Positions 6,743-12,390 of a stretch of DNA of 12,390 nucleotides are shown here, piece by piece. The stretch lies in the NCBI GenBank assembly GCA_009885605.1, contig VFKK01000320.1:1-12390 (forward strand), given 5' to 3'. This DNA comes from Cyclobacteriaceae bacterium (GTDB taxonomy: Bacteria; Bacteroidota; Bacteroidia; Cytophagales; Cyclobacteriaceae). Position numbers and translations under genes: made by a program. The notes beneath the pieces were generated by a model, which searched no databases, had not been told where the DNA came from, and was given only the letters and a program-made list of their open reading frames with translations. How positions within the stretch are numbered: the stretch's first letter is position 1; every line of letters begins with the position of its first letter.

Positions 6743-6865
6743 ATGTCCGATACAGGTTTGTTCATCATCGTAGGCGTGCTGATTCTGCATTTTTTGGCAG
6801 GTATTGGGTTTTTGCTTTACAAAATTTTTGAGAGCAAATCTCCTAATGAGCAAGAGAAGGAATAA
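6743..6865 (+). CDS. Possible 40-residue single-pass membrane protein
   Basis: The frame starts at the ATG at 6743 and ends with TAA. It encodes a short polar start (MSDTG), a hydrophobic segment of about 21 residues (FIIVGVLILHFLAGIGFLLY, 7-26) and a charged tail (KIFESKSPNEQEKE). This layout, one helix then a hydrophilic acidic/basic tail, is typical of real small membrane proteins and not random translation. It sits between a strong terminator and the ABC ATPase gene, 103 bases before the latter. A TATTTTTG at 6701-6708 fits the -7 consensus TAnnTTTG and could start the transcript near 6712-6715, but it overlaps the terminator T-tract, so the match may be accidental. I do not recognise a family. 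It may be an accessory of the following ABC system or independent. Confidence 0.5.
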   Translation: MSDTGLFIIVGVLILHFLAGIGFLLYKIFESKSPNEQEKE

Positions 6866-6968
6866 ATTTCAAAATGACAGAGAGAATGCGTAACCAGTTA
6901 ACTGATTATAAGAATTTTCACCAATTTGATGAAGGTAATTTTAGGCCAATTTCAGTACATCCCTTTTT

Positions 6969-7607
6969 ATGAAGTACTTTCTTTCACTTTCCGATTTTCG
7001 CAAACAATACCCTTTAGGTTTTTCCCTTGAGATTAAGGACTTGAATCTACCTTCCGGAATCCACCTGATCCTCGGAGAGAATGGCTCTGGCAAGTCAACA
7101 CTCCTTCGAGCTTTGGCCGGAATTCATTCGGCTGAAGGTGAGATTTTATTGGAAGGGATTTCTCTATCTAGTGATCCTTTAGCCTACCGAATGCTAGTAG
7201 GTTTTGCAGAAGCAGAACCTCTGTTTCCGAGTTTTCTGAGTTTGGATGATTTGATCCAAGTGGTGGCATCATCAAAAAAAGCTCCGATAAATCAAATTGA
7301 AGAATTGAAAGTTATTCTGGGGATCGGTGATTATTCCTCCAATCCTATCGGTTCATATTCCTCGGGTATGCTGAAAAAGTCGGCCCTGCTTCTAGCCTTT
7401 TTGGGCACTCCTAAGCTCGTGATTTTGGACGAGCCTTTTACTACCCTTGACAGGGAAAGTCAGGAACGATTGACTCAATTGATTCTTGACTTATCAGAAA
7501 CTGGAATAAGTTTTCTCCTGACCTCACACCAGTCCGAACCACTGAATCATCTTCCGATCAGGATCCGACTTCGCCTTATAGACGGCACTTTAATCTCTCA
7601 TGAATAA
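6969..7607 (+). CDS. ABC transporter ATP-binding protein
   Basis: This 212-residue protein is a single compact nucleotide-binding domain. It has Walker A GENGSGKST (36-44), ABC signature SYSSGMLKK (129-137), Walker B LVILDEP (150-156), D-loop TTLD (158-161) and H-loop His187 (LLTSHQ). It hydrolyses ATP at the inner face of the membrane to drive a partner membrane protein. The next gene, whose ATG lies eight bases before this stop, is clearly that partner. At 212 residues it is near the minimum for this class and lacks the C-terminal extension found in many drug and lipid exporters. The wording is closest to short exporter ATPases (the CcmA/ABC-2 group). The substrate is unknown. No binding protein is nearby, which favours export over import. 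Confidence 0.93.
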   Translation: MKYFLSLSDFRKQYPLGFSLEIKDLNLPSGIHLILGENGSGKSTLLRALAGIHSAEGEILLEGISLSSDPLAYRMLVGFAEAEPLFPSFLSLDDLIQVVASSKKAPINQIEELKVILGIGDYSSNPIGSYSSGMLKKSALLLAFLGTPKLVILDEPFTTLDRESQERLTQLILDLSETGISFLLTSHQSEPLNHLPIRIRLRLIDGTLISHE

Positions 7608-8661
7608 GGTTCAATTTGAAGCTTTTGTAATCCCTTTTTACCGCAAATTCATGGGGTTCTGGGTGCTTATTTTGATTTTTGGAGGAGTCTTCATGGAACT
7701 GAAACAACATATCCTATTGGGAAGATTTGCCTTTTCTTATCCCTCTGCATTTTCTGTTGTTCCGGTCAGCTTTGGGATTTATTCCTTTCTTCAGCTTAGA
7801 TTTCAACTAGAACAGCTCAAGCATCCAAAATACTTTGTTTTTCACCAACTGGGGCTTTGGCCAAAAGTTGTCTTGGCCAAATTTTGGATTGGAATTTGGT
7901 TGGCTAATCACCTCATATTTCTGATATATCTTATCTTTTTGAGCTATTTCGGAGTAGAAAAACATGCCTGGGGCTTACTTTTTATCCTTTGGACCACCGT
8001 TTTTCTCACTTTGATAATCAATTGGATGAAGGTTGACAAATCTCTTGAAACTACCATTTCAGAAAGAAAATTGTACAAGCCTTTTCGCCATATTCGGCTT
8101 CCGCGCTTTACCTGGCTAATTCTTCATCTTCGTCAGGAACGTCCCCTTTTGGCATTAGGAACCAAAATCCTCTCTATTATTTTGTTGAGCGGGTTTTTCA
8201 ACTCTTATTCATCGGGAACTTATGATATTCGCTGGCTCCAATTTGGAACATTGGTGGTTGCCTTTCTACACTTTCCTATTTTATTGGAAAAAGTTGATTT
8301 TGAAAATGAAAAACTGGTCTCTTTTAGAAATTTGCCCCTGAGAATTTCCCAAAAGACAGCGAATCATTTTTGGTCTCTTACACTTGTGCTAATTCCCGAA
8401 CTCCTTTTTTTCCTTTGGAAAGGCCCAAAGATTCTCGGTACAATGGAGGTGGCAGAGTTAGTTTTTCTTTTGCTTTCCTTAACGGTAGGGTTGCTAAGCC
8501 AGATTTCGATTTCAAAAATAAAAGCTTTTCCATTACAGTATCTGTCAGGAAGTTTTTTTCTTTTCTTCCTTTTTATACTTTTTGGCATTTCAGGATGGGG
8601 TATTGGCATCTTGAGCATGGCCATTTTTTACATCTGTATCAGAGATCCTTTTGAGTTGTGA
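7600..8661 (+). CDS. Membrane partner of the ABC ATPase (ABC-2-like permease)
   Basis: This 353-residue protein has about ten hydrophobic segments (around 19-34, 48-64, 95-117, 122-141, 186-200, 212-229, 256-273, 283-300, 314-331, 333-347) and a larger basic cytoplasmic loop (143-182, rich in Arg and Lys, with LRQERPLLALGTK). The start overlaps the ATPase stop by eight bases, so the two are translationally coupled and probably form one transporter. I see no recognised permease signature. The assignment rests on topology and context. The basic loop between two blocks of helices could be the contact site for the ATPase. The substrate is unknown. Confidence 0.8.
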   Translation: MNKVQFEAFVIPFYRKFMGFWVLILIFGGVFMELKQHILLGRFAFSYPSAFSVVPVSFGIYSFLQLRFQLEQLKHPKYFVFHQLGLWPKVVLAKFWIGIWLANHLIFLIYLIFLSYFGVEKHAWGLLFILWTTVFLTLIINWMKVDKSLETTISERKLYKPFRHIRLPRFTWLILHLRQERPLLALGTKILSIILLSGFFNSYSSGTYDIRWLQFGTLVVAFLHFPILLEKVDFENEKLVSFRNLPLRISQKTANHFWSLTLVLIPELLFFLWKGPKILGTMEVAELVFLLLSLTVGLLSQISISKIKAFPLQYLSGSFFLFFLFILFGISGWGIGILSMAIFYICIRDPFEL

Positions 8662-8712
8662 TTACTTAAATTTAACCAATAGCTCTTATTTAAAATCTCA
8701 GGTGCAATAGTG

Positions 8713-8739
8713 AAAAAAAATCTCTGACGCTTCAGTCAG
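8713..8739 (-). terminator. Intrinsic terminator for fumarylacetoacetase
   Basis: On the minus strand CTGAC and GTCAG (8724-8728 and 8735-8739 on plus) pair around six bases, and a run of eight T follows (A-run 8713-8720 on plus). It lies 12 bases past the stop at 8751. The stem is short (5 bp) but the T-tract is good. The permease gene converges on it from the left and shows no clear terminator of its own. Confidence 0.65.
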
Positions 8740-8750
8740 GGTATTTTCAA

Positions 8751-10022
8751 TTACGTTTTTGCAGGAAGTACTTGCGAACTGACCTCCCCGAAGCCAACCC
8801 GGATTCCGTCTTTTTCTGCAAATCCTTTCATAATCACGGTATCTCCGTCCTCTATAAATCGCCGCTCCTCCCCAGTTTCAAGTTTGACGGGCTTGGTTCC
8901 TTTCCAGGACAGCTCCAACATCGACCCGAACGAATCCTCTGTCGGTCCCGAGATTGTCCCCGAAGCCATCATATCCCCGACATTGAGGTTACAACCGTTG
9001 GACGTGTGATGAGCAAGTTGTTGGGCGATATTCCAATACATGTATTTGAAATTGGAGGCACAAACTTTACTCGCTGTTTTCCCTTCCGGCTGAATGTAAA
9101 CTTCCAGATTGATGTCAAAATTAGCTGGCTTTTCAGATTTCAAATATGGCAAAACTGCAGGTTCCTGAGTTGGTCCTTGAGTTCTGAAAGGTTCCAGCGC
9201 TTCGAGCGTAACGACCCAGGGAGAAATGGAGGACGCAAAGTTTTTTCCTAAAAACGGCCCCAAAGGAACATATTCCCAGTTTTGAATATCCCGGGCCGAC
9301 CAATCATTGAAAAGCACGAATCCAAAAATATAATCTTCGGCTTCAGCCGTCGATACTGAGTCGCCTAGTTTGGTTGATTTGCCGGTGATGAAAGCTAATT
9401 CCAATTCAAAATCAAGCCTTTTGCTTGGTCCGAAAACAGGTGCTTCCATATCAGGATCTTTGAATTGCCCTTTTGGCCGATTGAACGGAACTCCCGACGG
9501 GATGATGGAAGACGCTCTTCCATGGTATCCAACCGGCATATGTTTCCAGTTTGGAAGCAAAGCATTTTCCGGATCCCGGAACATTTTTCCCACGTTAGTC
9601 GCATGCTCAATACTGCTGTAAAAATCCGTGTAATCTCCGATTTTCACCGGCATGAGCATCTCCGCTTCCTTGCGATTGACCATTGCTTTTCCCCTGCTTT
9701 GATGATCACGAAGCTTTTCATTGTCAGCCAATAGCAAATCCTGAACTCGCTCTCTTATTTTCCGCGTCTGCACTTTGCCCAACCCAATCAGATCGTTCAG
9801 GGAATCTTTTAAGAAAATCCCTTCCGGCAGAAACATGTTTGCAAAGAAGCCTTCCTGATCCAAAATGCACAGGTCGACAATTTTGTCTCCGATGGCAATC
9901 CCGATTCTGGGACTGAGCTTTTTGCTTTTGAATATTCCAAAAGGAAGATTGTAAATGGTAAAGTCTGAATTCTTGGGAACCTCCACCCAAGTGCTCAGAG
10001 CGTTGGCTTTGCTTTGGCTCAT
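8751..10022 (-). CDS. fahA: Fumarylacetoacetase
   Basis: The enzyme hydrolyses fumarylacetoacetate to fumarate and acetoacetate, the final step of tyrosine/phenylalanine breakdown through homogentisate, in the cytoplasm. The 423-residue length fits the family (mouse enzyme 419). Active-site residues known from the mouse structure are present at a constant offset: Asp133 (DYTDFYSS), His140, Arg149, Glu206 and Glu208 (FELEL), Asp240, Arg244 and Gln247 (NDWSARDIQ), and Thr356 and Glu370 (GTISG, SMLEL). The N-terminal domain (about 10-120) leads into the catalytic barrel-like domain. I chose the ATG at 10022. An upstream TTG at 10046 falls inside the -7 promoter box and cannot be translated from that promoter. 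No homogentisate dioxygenase, hydroxyphenylpyruvate dioxygenase or isomerase gene is in this window, so the pathway is scattered or lies outside. Confidence 0.96.
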   Translation of the reverse strand: MSQSKANALSTWVEVPKNSDFTIYNLPFGIFKSKKLSPRIGIAIGDKIVDLCILDQEGFFANMFLPEGIFLKDSLNDLIGLGKVQTRKIRERVQDLLLADNEKLRDHQSRGKAMVNRKEAEMLMPVKIGDYTDFYSSIEHATNVGKMFRDPENALLPNWKHMPVGYHGRASSIIPSGVPFNRPKGQFKDPDMEAPVFGPSKRLDFELELAFITGKSTKLGDSVSTAEAEDYIFGFVLFNDWSARDIQNWEYVPLGPFLGKNFASSISPWVVTLEALEPFRTQGPTQEPAVLPYLKSEKPANFDINLEVYIQPEGKTASKVCASNFKYMYWNIAQQLAHHTSNGCNLNVGDMMASGTISGPTEDSFGSMLELSWKGTKPVKLETGEERRFIEDGDTVIMKGFAEKDGIRVGFGEVSSQVLPAKT

Positions 10023-10043
10023 TTTTAAAAATCTTAGAGGGTG

Positions 10044-10051
10044 CAAATTTA
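10044..10051 (-). promoter_or_regulatory. -7 promoter box for fumarylacetoacetase
   Basis: TAAATTTG on the minus strand is an exact match to TAnnTTTG and is identical to the box at 608-615. Transcription should start near 10037-10040, leaving a leader of only about 15-18 bases before the ATG at 10022. No good TTTG is visible at the -33 distance. Confidence 0.5.
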
Positions 10052-10269
10052 GGCTTTAAAGAGGAATTAGAAAGGAATAAAACCCATCTTAGAAAAATGA
10101 GAAAATTCAAATGCCTCCAACTCATTGAACTCTTGCGGTTTAAACCCCATTCTAAATTCTTTTCCTTTAGCTAAAAAAAATAGAACCAGATCGACTTCAA
10201 CCTTTTATCAAATTCTGACTCAAATTTGAAGAAGGCTGTTTAAATTGTTTCATCCAAAACCATTTTCAA

Positions 10270-12153
10270 ATGAAATCCAATCCGAAATTCTTACTAATTT
10301 TTCTGTTGCTCCTGATTCACGGGGTGGCTTTTCCGCAGGAAAAATCAATCATCGATCAGCTAGAGGAAATCGCCATTGTGGACCAAAAAGTCATGATGCC
10401 GATGCGAGACGGTGTGCGCCTGGCAACAGACATCTACCGACCAAAAGGCGATGATCCTGTTCCGATTGTCTTCTCCCGAACTCCCTACAATTTCAACACC
10501 TACGGAAACGGTGAAATGAATACCAGGGGCATGCAATCAGCCTTGGAATGGGTGAAAAAAGGGTATGCCTATGTCGTTCAAAACGAACGTGGAAGATTTT
10601 TTTCCGAAGGAGAATGGGATATTTTGGGAACGCCACTGAGTGACGGATATGATGCTATGGAATGGATGTCCAAGCAGCCCTGGAGTAATGGAAAAATCGG
10701 AACGCTAGGCTGCTCCTCTACTGCTGAGTGGCAGATGGCGGTTGCTTCGATGAATCATCCGGCACATGCTGCTTTGGTACCGCAAGCATTTGGGGCCGGC
10801 GTGGGAAGAATCGGGGAGTTTTTTGAACAGGGAAATTTCTATCGCGGCGGTGCCAATCAAATGCTATTCACGGCCTGGCTTTACGGAACTCAGCATGATC
10901 CCATGGCACCAAGACTACCTGTTGGCATTCAGCAAAAAGACCTGCTGAGACTTCAAAAATTCTATGACATGGCTCCGGAATACCCAAAAGTGGACTGGAA
11001 AGAAGGTTTGAGCCACTTACCGGTGGAAGATATCATTGAAAATGTGGACGGTCCGATGGGCATCTATGAAGAAATGATCACCCGTGACCCCAACGATGAA
11101 AAATGGTATCAGGGTGGATTGTATCACGACGACATGCCATTTGATAAACCTAGCTTTTGGTTTGTGTCTTGGTACGATGTGTCGAGCAGTCCAAACATCG
11201 CCCTCTACAATCACGTGAGAAAAAATGCTGTCTCTGAGATGGCGAGAAATAACCAATACCTCGTGATCGCGCCGGTTTTGCATTGCTCCTACACGAGAGC
11301 CACGGAAAACACAATGATCGGTGAAAGAAGCGTGGGTGATGCCCGATTGAACTATGATGAGATCATTACCGCCTGGTTTGATCTTTGGCTGAAAGGCGAA
11401 AAAACAGATACTGTCTCCGAAATGCCAAAAGTCCAGTATTTCACCATGGGCTCCAATAAGTGGCAGAGCAGCGATGTTTGGCCTCCGGCTGAATCGGTGA
11501 TGACAACCTATTATTTGGATTCCGAAGGAAAAGCAAATACGAGAAATGGTAACGGATCCCTAACCGCCAAAAAGCCTAGAAAAGCAAATCTCGACACCTT
11601 CAAATACGACCCGATGAATCCGGTAAATTCCTATGGGGGCAATGTTTGCTGTACCGGAAATGCCGTGCAGGGCGGCGCATATGATCAGCAGGAAATGGAG
11701 TTGCGGGATGATATTCTCGTTTACACTTCCGGACCTTTAGAAGAAGGCGTGGAGATTTCAGGCTTCATTGAATCGTATCTTTACCTCTCATCTGATGCCA
11801 AAGACACAGATGTGACCATCAAACTGATAGATGTCTACCCTGACGGAAAAGCCTATAATCTGGACGAAACAATTCAACGGGTGAGATACAGAGAAGGCTA
11901 TGACAAGGAAGTGATGATGGAAGACGGCAAAGTCTATGAGGTCAAAATGACTCCGATGAGTACTTCCAATTACTTTGAAAAAGGACATAGCATCCGGATC
12001 GAAGTCAGCAGCTCCAACTTCCCAAGATTTGACCGAAACCTGAACACAGGCGGAAATAATTTTGACGAAAGCGAGGGAGTCATCGCCACCAACTCGATTC
12101 ATCACGGTGGCAAAAGCCTGAGCAGAATCTTGCTGCCAATTATGAAGAAATAA
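10270..12153 (+). CDS. Secreted CocE/NonD-family (peptidase S15-like) hydrolase
   Basis: This 627-residue protein has a signal peptide (1-22, LLIFLLLLIHGVAF) and then an alpha/beta-hydrolase domain. Visible parts are MPMRDGVRLATDIYRP (43-58), SRTPYNF (69-75, with Tyr73 as likely oxyanion-hole residue), NERGRFFSEGEW (105-116), nucleophile motif GCSSTAEWQ (147-155, Ser149), Asp303 in SWYDVSS and His338 in VLHCS. A jelly-roll domain follows (about 385-625), as in cocaine esterase and X-Pro dipeptidyl peptidase. The reaction is ester or amide hydrolysis. Relatives include glutaryl-7-ACA acylase-like enzymes, but the natural substrate is not known. The residue after the nucleophile is Ser150 in place of the Tyr usual in CocE (GxSYxG). 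I recall a subgroup with GCSSTAEWQ, so this is probably not a defect. The export signal places it in the periplasm or outside. It is a single gene with its own terminator. Confidence 0.9.
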   Translation: MKSNPKFLLIFLLLLIHGVAFPQEKSIIDQLEEIAIVDQKVMMPMRDGVRLATDIYRPKGDDPVPIVFSRTPYNFNTYGNGEMNTRGMQSALEWVKKGYAYVVQNERGRFFSEGEWDILGTPLSDGYDAMEWMSKQPWSNGKIGTLGCSSTAEWQMAVASMNHPAHAALVPQAFGAGVGRIGEFFEQGNFYRGGANQMLFTAWLYGTQHDPMAPRLPVGIQQKDLLRLQKFYDMAPEYPKVDWKEGLSHLPVEDIIENVDGPMGIYEEMITRDPNDEKWYQGGLYHDDMPFDKPSFWFVSWYDVSSSPNIALYNHVRKNAVSEMARNNQYLVIAPVLHCSYTRATENTMIGERSVGDARLNYDEIITAWFDLWLKGEKTDTVSEMPKVQYFTMGSNKWQSSDVWPPAESVMTTYYLDSEGKANTRNGNGSLTAKKPRKANLDTFKYDPMNPVNSYGGNVCCTGNAVQGGAYDQQEMELRDDILVYTSGPLEEGVEISGFIESYLYLSSDAKDTDVTIKLIDVYPDGKAYNLDETIQRVRYREGYDKEVMMEDGKVYEVKMTPMSTSNYFEKGHSIRIEVSSSNFPRFDRNLNTGGNNFDESEGVIATNSIHHGGKSLSRILLPIMKK

Positions 12154-12170
12154 AGCCCTATTCAAAAATC

Positions 12171-12214
12171 AGGTACAAAGGCTCCCGATATGAGGAGACT
12201 TTGTGCCTTTTTTT
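12171..12214 (+). terminator. Intrinsic terminator after the S15-like hydrolase
   Basis: AGGTACAAAG (12171-12180) pairs with CTTTGTGCCT (12199-12208) with one U-G pair. The apical part can fold further through CTCC against GAGG. A T-run follows (12208-12214). It lies 17 bases past the stop codon. Confidence 0.88.
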
Positions 12215-12315
12215 ATGCATTCCTTCGAGGATTTCAAGTTCTCCAAGAATCAATAAAAGCACTTGACCTATTCAAAATCAAACAGATAATTTTAAGTTGT
12301 TCATTTTATGCAAAT

Positions 12316-12387
12316 TTGGAATTGAATTCCTGATCTGGATAAAACGGAGATCAGGTTCATTTTTGTTTGCCCTGATTTGAATTCCAA
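12316..12387. repeat. Cluster of nested inverted repeats
   Basis: An inner perfect 8-bp stem is formed by CCTGATCT (12329-12336) and AGATCAGG (12348-12355), followed by TTCATTTTT. It is enclosed by TTGGAATT (12316-12323) and AATTCCAA (12380-12387). GGAATT-G-AATTCC (12318-12330) is a further palindrome, and CCTGAT recurs at 12371-12376, able to compete for ATCAGG. It could be a terminator or leader of a gene beyond the right edge. No coding sequence is seen in 12215-12390. Confidence 0.45.
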
Positions 12388-12390
12388 TCA

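Noticed and set aside
6895..6904. Palindrome CAGTTAACTG upstream of the ABC genes
   Set aside because: It is ten bases only, single copy, and not placed over a recognisable promoter; chance is a sufficient explanation.
10023..10046. Longer fumarylacetoacetase starting at TTG 10046
   Set aside because: The TTG is part of the TAAATTTG promoter box, and the added eight residues are not typical of the family.
10097..10174. 25-codon frame in the gap between fumarylacetoacetase and the hydrolase
   Set aside because: It has a basic, low-information sequence without hydrophobic segment or start context, and nothing supports translation.
10220..10229. Palindrome TCAAATTTGA upstream of the S15-like hydrolase
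   Set aside because: It is short and AT-rich, with no second copy at the same distance from another gene. It resembles the operator half-sites only loosely.
11788..12165. Open frame of 125 codons on the minus strand at the end of the S15-like hydrolase gene
   Set aside because: It is antisense to the jelly-roll domain, with no family resemblance and no promoter or start context.
12278..12388. Minus-strand frame open from the right edge for 36 codons, possible 3' end of an incoming gene
   Set aside because: It passes through the inverted-repeat cluster, looks unlike a protein and has no terminator after it. It cannot be settled without the adjacent sequence.

Overview
The window looks like ordinary chromosome from a Bacteroidota bacterium, most likely order Cytophagales near Algoriphagus/Cyclobacteriaceae. 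The reasons are moderate G+C, start codons mostly without Shine-Dalgarno sequences, promoter elements of the Bacteroidota type (two exact TAAATTTG boxes fitting TAnnTTTG) and protein families typical of the phylum. Genus-level placement is inference. I see no rRNA, tRNA, CRISPR array, insertion sequence, phage gene or attachment site.

Layout, left to right. (1) 1-522, minus: 5' part of a DUF4142-like lipoprotein that runs off the left edge, with a good promoter at 608-636. (2) 849-2711, minus: secreted parallel beta-helix protein resembling glycoside hydrolase family GH141. (3) 2949-5531, plus: four genes, namely a six-helix membrane protein, a 97-residue winged-helix regulator, a 108-residue three-helix membrane protein and a DUF4153-like polytopic membrane protein. 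A near-identical palindromic element lies just before the first gene and again before the third, so the module probably consists of two transcription units controlled by its own regulator. (4) 5726-6646, plus: exported sugar phosphate isomerase/epimerase-like TIM barrel, closed by a strong intrinsic terminator. (5) 6743-6865, plus: possible 40-residue single-pass membrane protein. (6) 6969-8661, plus: ABC ATPase and its overlapping membrane partner. (7) 8751-10022, minus: fumarylacetoacetase, with its own terminator and promoter. (8) 10270-12153, plus: secreted CocE/NonD (peptidase S15-like) serine hydrolase, followed by a terminator. (9) 12215-12390: non-coding, rich in inverted repeats.

The genes mostly look like independent units, not one pathway. 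The beta-helix protein, the exported isomerase and the S15-like hydrolase point to periplasmic or outer-surface breakdown of carbohydrates and esters or peptides. Fumarylacetoacetase performs the last step of tyrosine/homogentisate catabolism but has no pathway partner here. The most interesting part is the regulator with two matching operators flanking uncharacterised membrane proteins. It looks like a small self-regulated envelope module whose function I cannot read from sequence. I found nothing I would call a clearly new defence or mobile system.
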